Positions 1-6,257 of a stretch of DNA of 7,107 nucleotides are shown here, in pieces. Positions within the stretch are counted from its first letter, which is position 1; every line of letters starts with the position of its first letter. The stretch is from Parcubacteria group bacterium CG2_30_45_37 (GTDB lineage: Bacteria; Patescibacteriota; Patescibacteriia; Patescibacteriales; GWC2-42-12), in contig MNZH01000028.1 in assembly GCA_001873515.1 (NCBI GenBank), forward strand, positions 1 through 7,107. Direction: 5' to 3'. Position numbers and translations under genes: made by a program. The notes under the pieces were generated by a model. The model was not told where the DNA came from and did no database searches. It worked only from the letters and a program-made list of their open reading frames with translations.

Positions 1-1121
1 CGTATTGGCAGCCGTGGCAAAAAGAAAAATTTCCGGAAATGTTTGAGCGCGATAATTATTTTTGCGGCCAGGCTTGCGACTCGTATCATCGCTATGAAGA
101 GGATTTGGCTTTGGTAAAAAATTTAAACTGCGGCGCTTATCGAATGGGCCTGGAATGGTCGCGTCTTGAGCCAAGGCCGGGCAGGTTTAAGATGGCAGAA
201 ATTGAACATTATCGCAAAGTGCTAATGGCGGCCAAGGCCAGAAATTTAAAAATATTTTTAACTTTGTGGCATTGGACCAACCCGGCCTGGTTAGTTAAGC
301 GGGGCGGCTGGGTAAATAAAGACGTTAGAAAATATTTTTCCCGCTATACAGAATTAATTGTTAATGAGTTGGGGGATTTGGTAGATTTTTGGGTAACCCT
401 GAATGAGCCAATGATGATCGTCGGCCATGGTTATTTAGACGGCAAATTTCCGCCCAATAAAAAATTCAGCCCGGCCTTATTTAAAGTTTTTAATAATTTT
501 GTGGCCGTTCATAAAGATTGTTATAAAATAATTCATCAAAAATTCCCCGACGCCAAAGTCAGCCTGACCATGACCACCGGCGCTTTCACTCCGGCCAATA
601 AATATAATTTGCTTGAAATAATAATGGTGAAGCTGGCTAATTATTTTCGCAACGACTGGTTTTTAAATCGGATAAAAGGCTATTTTGATTTTTTGGGAGT
701 AAATTGGTATCATTATGACCGCTTAGTCTGGTATCCGCCGTTTAGAAAAAATTTGAATGAAAAAGTTACCGACCGAGGCTGGGAAATTTATCCCAAAGGC
801 ATCTATCTGGTTTTAAAAAATTATCAGAAATACCGGAAACCGATTTATGTTTTAGAAAACGGCATCGCCGACGCCGACGACAAACTAAGGCCTGATTTTA
901 TAAAAGAGCATTTGGCTTATGTTCATCAGGCGATTTCTCAAGGCGTAGAGGTTTGCGGGTATTTTTATTGGTCGCTTCTGGATAATTTTGAATGGGCCGA
1001 AGGCTGGTGGCCCAAATTCGGCTTATACGCGGTTGACCGAAAAACTTTTAAGCGAACCGCCCGCGAGAGCGCCAAAGTTTACGCCCAGATTTGCAAAAAT
1101 AATCAAATTGAGGTAGGTTGA
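1..1121 (+). CDS. Glycoside hydrolase family 1 (beta-glucosidase-like), 5'-truncated by the window edge
   Basis: Probable retaining beta-glycosidase acting on beta-linked glucosides or galactosides in the cytoplasm. The reading frame is open from base 3 and the gene starts upstream of the window; ATG 39 is internal, because residues before it (YWQPW...) continue the fold. Numbering from that Met: the family block CDSYHRYEEDLALVKNL is at 13-29, LTLWHW at 74-79, the acid/base Glu123 in TLNEP (120-124), and the nucleophile Glu273 in VLENG (271-275). The C-terminal block WSLLDNFEWAEGW (311-323) carries Glu318-Trp319, the glycone-binding pair usual in non-phosphorylated beta-glucosidases rather than 6-phospho-beta-glucosidases. 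Both catalytic residues are present, so the enzyme is probably active. About 40-60 N-terminal residues are missing compared with the usual 440-480. The stop lies only 6 bases before the next possible start, suggesting cotranscription with the agmatinase. The exact sugar specificity cannot be assigned. Confidence 0.93.
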   Translation, partial: YWQPWQKEKFPEMFERDNYFCGQACDSYHRYEEDLALVKNLNCGAYRMGLEWSRLEPRPGRFKMAEIEHYRKVLMAAKARNLKIFLTLWHWTNPAWLVKRGGWVNKDVRKYFSRYTELIVNELGDLVDFWVTLNEPMMIVGHGYLDGKFPPNKKFSPALFKVFNNFVAVHKDCYKIIHQKFPDAKVSLTMTTGAFTPANKYNLLEIIMVKLANYFRNDWFLNRIKGYFDFLGVNWYHYDRLVWYPPFRKNLNEKVTDRGWEIYPKGIYLVLKNYQKYRKPIYVLENGIADADDKLRPDFIKEHLAYVHQAISQGVEVCGYFYWSLLDNFEWAEGWWPKFGLYAVDRKTFKRTARESAKVYAQICKNNQIEVG

Positions 1122-1127
1122 TTTATA

Positions 1128-2027
<900 letters not shown>

Positions 2028-2031
2028 AAAT

Positions 2032-3057
2032 ATGCAAAAAAAAGATTATTTAAAACAAGCCATTAAGCACGTTGACATCAAAGCGATTGATTCCACTAAA
2101 ATTATTAAGGCCATGGCCGGCATGTCGTTTTCTTCCAGGGAAACCGCGCGGGCGGCCGAGATTTTTAACATGATGATTAAGGATGAAGATTGCAGCATTA
2201 TTCTGACGCTGGCCGGTTCCACTTCCGCGGCCGGCTGTATGCAGGTTTACGTTGATATGGTCAAGGCCAAGATGGTTGACGCGATCGTGGCCACCGGCGC
2301 TTCCATCGTGGATATGGATTTTTTTGAAGCCCTGGGTTTTAAACATTATCGGGGCATGTCCAATGTGAATGACAGGGAATTAAGAAGTTTGTACATTGAC
2401 CGTATTTACGATACTTATATAAACGAAGAAGAATTGCAAGAATGCGACAAGACGGTGAAGGCTATCGCCGACCGATTGGAGCCGCGGCCGTATTCTTCAA
2501 GAGAGTTCATTAAAGCTATGGGCAAATACTTGGTGAAAAAATCCAAGAAAAAAAATTCGTTGGTGCAAATAGCTTATGAAAATAACGTGCCGATTTTCTG
2601 CCCGGCCTTTTCCGACAGTTCGGCCGGTTTCGGCTTGGTTTTGCATCAGGTAAAGCGGGAGAAGCAGAGGCGAAAATATTTAACCATTGATTCGGTCCGG
2701 GATTTTTACGAGCTGACGCAAATTAAAATTAAAGCTAAAACCACGGGCCTATTTATGGTGGGCGGCGGCGCGCCCAAGAATTTCGCCCAGGACACGGTCA
2801 TCTGCGCTGAAGTTTTGGGCGTGGACGCGCCCAGGCATAAATATGCCGTGCAAATCACGGTGGCGGACGCGCGCGACGGCGCCTGCTCCAGCTCAACTTT
2901 AAAAGAAGCCAGCTCTTGGGGCAAGGTAGACACGACTTACGAGCAGATGGTTTACGCCGAAGCCACTTCAGTCCTGCCCCTGATCGTGAGTTTTGTCTAC
3001 CATCAGGGAGATTGGAAAAAGCGGAAGAAATGCGAATGGGCCAAGCTGTATAAGTAG
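2032..3057 (+). CDS. Deoxyhypusine synthase-like protein (DYS1/SpeY family), probable homospermidine synthase
   Basis: NAD-dependent aminobutyl transferase of the deoxyhypusine synthase family. Recognisable family blocks are LAGSTSAAG (60-68), MVDAIVATGA (81-90), NNVPIFCPAFSDSSAG (184-199), the GGGAPKN nicotinamide-side loop (244-250), and KEASSWGK (291-298). Lys298 matches the lysine that forms the covalent aminobutyl imine in eukaryotic enzymes, and Glu292 and Trp296 are also kept. Two polyamine-site positions differ from the human enzyme in my by-eye alignment: the His of GGGVVKHH is replaced (Asn250), and the Asp before GARPDEAVSWGK is replaced by Cys285. Length 341 is normal. Bacteria have EF-P and not eIF5A, and a bacterial homologue (SpeY of Anabaena) makes homospermidine, so transfer of the aminobutyl group to putrescine is more likely than protein hypusination. 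The agmatinase ends 4 bases upstream and would supply putrescine. No clear ribosome binding site precedes ATG 2032. Family is certain; the product is inferred. Confidence 0.9.
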   Translation: MQKKDYLKQAIKHVDIKAIDSTKIIKAMAGMSFSSRETARAAEIFNMMIKDEDCSIILTLAGSTSAAGCMQVYVDMVKAKMVDAIVATGASIVDMDFFEALGFKHYRGMSNVNDRELRSLYIDRIYDTYINEEELQECDKTVKAIADRLEPRPYSSREFIKAMGKYLVKKSKKKNSLVQIAYENNVPIFCPAFSDSSAGFGLVLHQVKREKQRRKYLTIDSVRDFYELTQIKIKAKTTGLFMVGGGAPKNFAQDTVICAEVLGVDAPRHKYAVQITVADARDGACSSSTLKEASSWGKVDTTYEQMVYAEATSVLPLIVSFVYHQGDWKKRKKCEWAKLYK

Positions 3058-3069
3058 TTAAATAAATTT

Positions 3070-4038
3070 ATGTATCTTCTCCTCGCCGTTTTCGCCTATT
3101 TCATTAACGCCGGCGTTTACGTGGCCGATAAATTTTTATTGTCCAAAAAAATCCATTCTTCCATCGCTTATGCTTTTTATGTGGGTATCTGGAGCGTGTT
3201 TAACCTGGCCTTGCTTTGGTTTTGGCCTTGGTCGCCCAACGCGCGCGAACTGACTTTGGATTTACTGGCCGGCTTTTTGTTTTTGGTGACTTTGGTGTTC
3301 TGGTATAAAGCCCTGCACCAGAGCGAAGCGTCGCGCGTGGTGCCGATCGTGGGCGCTTTGGTGCCGATTTTCAGTTTTATTTTATCGTTTGTTTTTTTGG
3401 GCGAGACTTTAAACCAGCAGCAGTTTTTGGCTTTTATCATTTTAATCTGCGGCGGCGTTTTGATTTCAATCAAACAGACTAAATTGTATATTTATCAAAG
3501 AGTGATAAATAGAATTAAAGAAATTATCGGCGATATTATCGGCGAGGTGCCGGCCGGCGCCCGGCCCACCAGCCGCCTGATTGTCAATTCGGTGGCGGCG
3601 GCGGTGTTTTTCGCGAGCTATTACGTGCTCATGAAATATATTTATACCTATCAGCCGTTTGTCGGCAGTTTCGTCTATTCGCGGCTGGGCTCGTTTGCCG
3701 GCGTTCTCTTAATGCTGTTTGTGCCGGAGTGGCGGCGGTTGATTGTTGAGCAGCAGCAGGGCGCTTGGAGACGGCCGAAGAACATGTTCTATTTTTTAAC
3801 CATCAGGCTCCTGGCCGCGGCCGCTTTTATCATGATTAATTACGCCATCAGCCTGGGCAACGTGGCCATTGTCAGCGCCTTGCAGGGCGTGCAATATTTA
3901 TTCTTGTTTTTAATCATTTTGATTGTTTCCGCCAGGTTTCCCAAAGTGCTTCATGAGCAATTGGGCGGCGGCGTGTTTTTACAGAAATTAATCGGCACGG
4001 TTATGGTCTGCCTGGGGCTGTATTTGTTTATCTCATAA
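3070..4038 (+). CDS. EamA/DMT-superfamily transporter, about ten membrane helices
   Basis: Polytopic inner-membrane protein of the drug/metabolite transporter superfamily. It has two EamA-like halves. The first (about 1-135) ends in the characteristic SEASRVVPIVGALVPIFSF block (85-103), followed by FLGE and helix FLAFIILICGGVLISI (119-134). The second half (about 171-322) repeats the five-helix plan with FASYYVLMKY (181-190), a glycine-containing pair of helices at 199-218, NVAIVSALQGVQYLF (264-278) and a last helix at 306-321. The halves are joined by a charged linker (135-170), longer than usual, that contains a GC-rich palindrome. The start lies 12 bases after the deoxyhypusine synthase-like gene, so cotranscription is likely, and polyamine or precursor transport is possible, but DMT proteins carry many substrates and nothing here identifies one. 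No good ribosome binding site is seen before ATG 3070. Confidence 0.88.
   Translation: MYLLLAVFAYFINAGVYVADKFLLSKKIHSSIAYAFYVGIWSVFNLALLWFWPWSPNARELTLDLLAGFLFLVTLVFWYKALHQSEASRVVPIVGALVPIFSFILSFVFLGETLNQQQFLAFIILICGGVLISIKQTKLYIYQRVINRIKEIIGDIIGEVPAGARPTSRLIVNSVAAAVFFASYYVLMKYIYTYQPFVGSFVYSRLGSFAGVLLMLFVPEWRRLIVEQQQGAWRRPKNMFYFLTIRLLAAAAFIMINYAISLGNVAIVSALQGVQYLFLFLIILIVSARFPKVLHEQLGGGVFLQKLIGTVMVCLGLYLFIS
3546..3570 (+). repeat. GC-rich palindrome in the linker of the DMT transporter gene
   Basis: GGCCGG (3552-3557) and CCGGCC (3561-3566) form a 6-bp stem around CGC. Outside it GGTG (3546-3549) can pair with CACC (3567-3570), leaving an unpaired CC at 3550-3551. It encodes EVPAGARPT (residues 159-167) in the cytoplasmic linker between the two EamA halves and is more GC-rich than the surrounding AT-rich codons. 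It resembles the other in-frame palindromes of this window in placement, but I see no second copy, so it may be chance codon composition. Confidence 0.4.
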
Positions 4039-4042
4039 TAAA

Positions 4043-4084
4043 TGTCATTGCGAGGAGCCCGTACTCGGGCGACGAAGCAATCTC
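4043..4084 (+). repeat. Interspersed repeat A, intergenic copy (TGTCATTGCGAGGAGC ... GCGACGAAGCAATCTC)
   Basis: The outer 16 bases on each side, TGTCATTGCGAGGAGC (4043-4058) and GCGACGAAGCAATCTC (4069-4084), are identical to those of the copy at 5555-5589; only the centre differs (10 bases here, 3 there). The ends are complementary (ATTGC at 4047-4051, GCAAT at 4077-4081), and the centre forms a hairpin from GCCCG (4057-4061) and CGGGC (4066-4070) with a TACT loop. It begins 5 bases after the transporter stop. Repeats of this look occur in many bacterial phyla. A terminator role is possible, but there is no following T-run. Confidence 0.85.
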
Positions 4085-4159
4085 TGGTTTTTTAGTAAAA
4101 CATCTATACATTGTCGCTTGCCTTTTCTAATTTAAATTGTTCATGACGCTGCGCTAGGC

Positions 4160-4187
4160 CTTACTTTTTTGTGACCAAAAAAGTAAG
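4160..4187 (+). repeat. Perfect 12-bp inverted repeat, CTTACTTTTTTG / CAAAAAAGTAAG
   Basis: CTTACTTTTTTG (4160-4171) and CAAAAAAGTAAG (4176-4187) are exact reverse complements around a TGAC loop, followed by another A-tract (GCAAAAAAG). Sequence of this type is a recurrent interspersed element in many draft bacterial genomes. Together with the G/C-tract inverted repeat immediately downstream it makes the 276-base gap between the transporter and the ligase-like gene (4039-4314) almost wholly repeat-derived. I see no gene in that gap. Confidence 0.75.
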
Positions 4188-4197
4188 CAAAAAAGTC

Positions 4198-4271
4198 TTG
4201 GGGGTTTTCGATTGGCTATCTCGTTGATTGTACTTTGTGCCGTAAGCATTGGCGCCAACTCAAACCCCCAA
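4198..4271 (+). repeat. Inverted repeat with G5/C5 tracts in the intergenic gap
   Basis: TTGGGGGTTT (4198-4207) pairs perfectly with AAACCCCCAA (4262-4271), and inside it TTGGC (4212-4216) pairs with GCCAA (4254-4258), separated by a small internal loop. The apical loop is about 37 bases. It directly follows the 12-bp inverted repeat and may be the second half of one composite element ending near the CCCCCGGG at 4273-4280. No reading frame of interest is inside. Confidence 0.6.
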
Positions 4272-4297
4272 TCCCCCGGGTGATTTTGAAATGATTT

Positions 4298-4303
4298 TAT
4301 AAT
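4298..4303 (+). promoter_or_regulatory. Possible -10 element (TATAAT) before the ligase-like gene
   Basis: An exact TATAAT lies 11 bases before ATG 4315, just downstream of the repeat-filled gap. No convincing -35 is seen at the usual distance (the bases there are GC-rich). No Shine-Dalgarno sequence precedes the ATG, so a transcript from here would be leaderless or nearly so. The surrounding AT-richness makes a chance match possible. Confidence 0.35.
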
Positions 4304-4314
4304 CTTAATTTTAT

Positions 4315-5763
4315 ATGATTTATCTAATAACAATCTTTACTGTTTTATTTTTTCTCCTGGCTTGGCGTCGCCTGGATTGGGCGGTTATGTTTTTAATCGC
4401 GGCCTTGCCTACTTATTTAATTAGATTTAATATTTTTGGGTTGCCAGCCACTTTACTTGAAGTGACGATCTGGGTTGTATTTATGGTCTGGCTGGTTAAA
4501 AATTTTGGGCAAGTAAAAAATAATTTTTTAGAAAATTTTAAGAAAGATAGTAAAAAAGTAAAAATTAGGTATCCGTTTGACTGGGAAATCGTTTTAATGG
4601 TGATGGTGGCTTTGGCGGCCGCGGCCGTCGCCGGATTTAGTGCGGCTTCATTCGGCATCTGGAAAGCGTATTTTTTTGAGCCGGCGCTGTTTTTTATTGT
4701 CGTGTTTAACGTGATGAAAAACCCCCCTGCCCCCCTTGTCAGGGGGGTGGAGCTGGTGCTTTGGCCATTAGCTATTAGCGCTTTGGCGGTTTCGCTTCTG
4801 GCGATTTACCAGAAAATTACCGGACAATTAATTGACAATCCTTTCTGGGCGGCCGTGGAAACGCGGCGGGCGGTTTCATTTTTCGGCTATCCCAACGCGG
4901 TGGGACTTTATTTGGGGCCGATTGTGATGGTGATGGCAGGATGGCTGGTTTCTGTCGTTGCGAGCGACCGAAGGGAGCGTGGCAATGGCAGAATAGCGAT
5001 AATTTTTATCAGCCTAACGATTATTTTGTCTTTATTGTCCATTTATTTTGCTAAGTCAAAAGGCGCGTTGATGGGCGTAGCGGCCGGGTTAGTCATGTTT
5101 GGCTTGCTGGCCGGGAAAAAAATCAGATGGGCGACGATTGTGATTTTAATTTTGGCCGGTCTGGCGGTGGCGGTTTATCAGCCGGCCAGGAATTTGGCGG
5201 TGAGCAATTTTACTTTAACCAACAAGTCCGGACAAATCAGACAAGCCGGCTGGGCTGACGGTTGGAAAATGCTAAAAGACGGGCGTTTAATTACCGGCGC
5301 CGGACTGGCTAACTATCAAATAGCCGTGGCGCCATATCATACCGAAGGAATATTTATTAAAGATTTTTCCGATCCCGATGCCCAGCGCAAATTAGTGTTC
5401 AATGAAACTTACCGCGCGGCTCATTGGCAGCCCTTGGAAATTTATTTGTATCCGCATAATCTGGTATTAAATTTTTGGTCGGAACTGGGGTTGGCCGGAT
5501 TGCTGTTATTCATTTGGATTATTTTAAAATATTTTTGGCTGGGAATTTTTAATTTGTCATTGCGAGGAGCGGAGCGACGAAGCAATCTCACGACTGAAAA
5601 ATATTTAGTAATTGGCTTAATCGGCGCCATGGTGGTGATTATTGTTCATGGCCTGGTTGATGTGCCTTATTTTAAAAACGACTTGGCCATAATGTTTTGG
5701 CTCTTAGCCGCCACGATGGGTTCAATAATTATTAATTTAAACATATGGACAACAAAAAATTAA
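4315..5763 (+). CDS. O-antigen ligase/polymerase (Wzy-C) family membrane protein containing in-frame repeat insertions
   Basis: Polytopic membrane protein, about 10-12 helices, of the family that polymerises or ligates undecaprenyl-linked surface glycans on the outer face of the membrane. Support: many hydrophobic segments (e.g. 1-15, 23-36, 46-61, 91-108, 119-133, 147-165, 197-212, 227-244, 251-266, 272-288), then a large hydrophilic loop (about 290-380), then the family-typical YPHNLVLNFWSELGLAGLL (379-397), where the His-Asn after a Pro corresponds to the conserved block near the active site, and final helices at 391-411, 429-447 and 457-475. YFAKSKGALMG (244-254) matches the family's S-x-(R/K)-x-x block. 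Three loops are encoded by repeats: residues 136-145, 213-224 and 414-425. Frame is kept in all. The start has no Shine-Dalgarno sequence. The stop overlaps the next gene by 19 bases. Ligase versus polymerase and the glycan cannot be decided. Confidence 0.82.
   Translation: MIYLITIFTVLFFLLAWRRLDWAVMFLIAALPTYLIRFNIFGLPATLLEVTIWVVFMVWLVKNFGQVKNNFLENFKKDSKKVKIRYPFDWEIVLMVMVALAAAAVAGFSAASFGIWKAYFFEPALFFIVVFNVMKNPPAPLVRGVELVLWPLAISALAVSLLAIYQKITGQLIDNPFWAAVETRRAVSFFGYPNAVGLYLGPIVMVMAGWLVSVVASDRRERGNGRIAIIFISLTIILSLLSIYFAKSKGALMGVAAGLVMFGLLAGKKIRWATIVILILAGLAVAVYQPARNLAVSNFTLTNKSGQIRQAGWADGWKMLKDGRLITGAGLANYQIAVAPYHTEGIFIKDFSDPDAQRKLVFNETYRAAHWQPLEIYLYPHNLVLNFWSELGLAGLLLFIWIILKYFWLGIFNLSLRGAERRSNLTTEKYLVIGLIGAMVVIIVHGLVDVPYFKNDLAIMFWLLAATMGSIIINLNIWTTKN
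4721..4748 (+). repeat. C/G-tract palindrome inside the ligase-like gene
   Basis: ACCCCCCTG (4721-4729) and CAGGGGGGT (4740-4748) form a perfect 9-bp stem around a 10-base C-rich loop. It encodes NPPAPLVRGV (residues 136-145) in the loop between two predicted helices. It is strikingly unlike the adjoining codons. Elements translated as PPAPLVRG or similar recur in many bacterial genomes, which supports an inserted repeat rather than native protein sequence. Confidence 0.75.
4953..4986 (+). repeat. Interspersed repeat related to repeat A, inside the ligase-like gene
   Basis: TGTCGTTGCGAGCGACC begins here and the element closes with GGCAAT (4981-4986). TTGC (4958-4961) is complementary to GCAA (4982-4985), with a G-T pair outside. 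The left end resembles repeat A (TGTCATTGCGAG) with one substitution and then diverges into GCGACCGAAGGGAGCG, a recognisable sister type. It encodes SVVASDRRERGN (residues 213-224), an unusually charged stretch between two hydrophobic helices. Confidence 0.75.
5555..5589 (+). repeat. Interspersed repeat A, in-frame copy inside the ligase-like gene
   Basis: This has the same 16-base flanks as the intergenic copy at 4043-4084, around a 3-base centre (GGA) instead of 10 bases. It encodes LSLRGAERRSNL (residues 414-425), an Arg-rich loop between the helices at 391-411 and 429-447. The 32 bases of exact identity over two locations 1.5 kb apart show that it is a repeat and not native coding sequence. 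Confidence 0.9.
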
Positions 5764-6059
5764 TTTACTACGGCGCAGCTCATTCTTTGGGCGTTTTAGC
5801 TTACGTTTCTTTGCTGGTTTTGTTCCTTAACAACGCCCAAAAGCTTTTTGGTAAAAATGATAACGTTATGACCGACGTTATTATGCTGTTGATTTTTATT
5901 CTGTCCGCCCTGATAACCGGCTCGCTGGTTTTGGGACGGCCAATTATGTTTTACCTGGATGGTAAAAAAACCGAAGCCGTGAAACTGCTGTTTTATACCA
6001 CGGCCAGCCTGTTCGTTCTGCTCCTGCTTGCCACGGGGGGATTAATTTTGTTAAGGTAG
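5745..6059 (+). CDS. Small hypothetical membrane protein, three helices
   Basis: A 104-residue protein of unknown function. Hydrophobic helices are predicted at about 8-28, 43-64 and 79-102, separated by short polar loops (NNAQKLFGKNDN at 29-40 and LDGKKTEAVK at 71-80). The N-terminus MDNKK is short and positive. The start overlaps the 3' end of the ligase-like gene by 19 bases in another frame, which suggests translational coupling and perhaps work at the same membrane complex. I do not recognise the family. The frame is trusted because of the overlap, the coherent hydrophobic pattern and a stop 8 bases before the tRNA. Confidence 0.72.
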   Translation: MDNKKLIYYGAAHSLGVLAYVSLLVLFLNNAQKLFGKNDNVMTDVIMLLIFILSALITGSLVLGRPIMFYLDGKKTEAVKLLFYTTASLFVLLLLATGGLILLR

Positions 6060-6067
6060 TTAAGTTT

Positions 6068-6154
6068 GGTGGGATGGCCGAGTGGTTGAAGGCGCGACTC
6101 CCGAAAAGTCGTATATCCGAAAGGGTATCTAGAGTTCGAATCTCTATCCCACCG
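6068..6154 (+). tRNA. tRNA-Ser (anticodon CGA)
   Basis: A complete class II cloverleaf of 87 bases. The acceptor stem is GGTGGGA (6068-6074) with TCCCACC (6147-6153) and discriminator G 6154. The D arm starts GGCCGAGTGGTTGAAGGC (6077-6093 region). The anticodon stem is CGACT (6095-6099) with AGTCG (6107-6111). The long variable arm has a 6-bp stem, 6113-6118 with 6123-6128, closed by GAAA. The T arm is TAGAG (6130-6134) with CTCTA (6142-6146) and loop TTCGAAT. The anticodon CGA is at 6102-6104 and reads UCG. CCA is not encoded. The anticodon loop reads CCCGAAA, so position 33 is C (6101) instead of U. The last 17 bases plus the next C are repeated at 6224-6241. Confidence 0.95.
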
Positions 6155-6155
6155 C
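6138..6155 (+). repeat. Direct repeat, copy 1 (3' end of tRNA-Ser)
   Basis: GAATCTCTATCCCACCGC, covering part of the T loop, the 3' T stem, the 3' acceptor strand, the discriminator and one following base. It is identical to 6224-6241, 86 bases downstream. Repeats of tRNA 3' ends are the usual footprint of tyrosine-recombinase integration. Confidence 0.9.
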
Positions 6156-6186
6156 ATAAAAAAATAAAAAAGAGATGAGAAGTTTA

Positions 6187-6224
6187 CACCCCGGAGCTCT
6201 GCCAGCTGGCGGAGCGTAGGGGTG
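6187..6224 (+). repeat. Palindromic element between the two tRNA 3'-end copies
   Basis: CACCCC (6187-6192) pairs with GGGGTG (6219-6224), and inside it GCTCTGCCAG (6196-6205) pairs with CTGGCGGAGC (6206-6215) with one T-G pair, leaving GGA and GTA as an internal loop. The inner palindrome has no spacer, so in RNA the centre bases would form the loop. Its last G is also the first base of the second tRNA-end copy. It lies in the 198-base gap between the small membrane protein and the HD-domain gene, which otherwise holds only the tRNA and A/T-rich sequence. Confidence 0.75.
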
Positions 6225-6241
6225 AATCTCTATCCCACCGC
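6224..6241 (+). repeat. Direct repeat, copy 2 (displaced tRNA-Ser 3' end, possible attachment-site relic)
   Basis: An exact 18-base copy of the tRNA-Ser 3' end, with no 5' half of a tRNA in front of it, so it cannot be a second tRNA gene. It may be one end of a decayed integrated element or a partial duplication. No integrase gene is visible in the window. Confidence 0.85.
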
Positions 6242-6257
6242 CTTTAAAATTAATTTT

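Noticed and set aside
1..1121. 6-phospho-beta-glucosidase
   Set aside because: The C-terminal NFEWAEGW block keeps the Glu-Trp glycone-binding pair of unphosphorylated-sugar enzymes, and no PTS gene is nearby.
1119..1121. Recoded TGA (glycine) as in Gracilibacteria/SR1
   Set aside because: The glycosidase is already complete at its usual C-terminus here, and no gene in the window has an internal in-frame TGA.
2032..3057. True deoxyhypusine synthase acting on eIF5A
   Set aside because: The context is bacterial, no eIF5A-like gene is visible, and polyamine-site residues differ from the eukaryotic enzyme; a homospermidine-type role fits better.
4160..4195. Intrinsic terminator at the 12-bp inverted repeat
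   Set aside because: The stem itself is mostly A/T, and it is followed by an A-tract, not a T-run, on the + strand; it fits an interspersed repeat better.
4043..5589. Repeat A family as a CRISPR array
   Set aside because: Copies are 1.5 kb apart, lie partly in coding sequence, and have no regular spacers or cas genes.
6224..6241. Second tRNA-Ser gene
   Set aside because: Only the last 18 bases are repeated; no matching acceptor 5' strand, D arm or anticodon arm precedes it.
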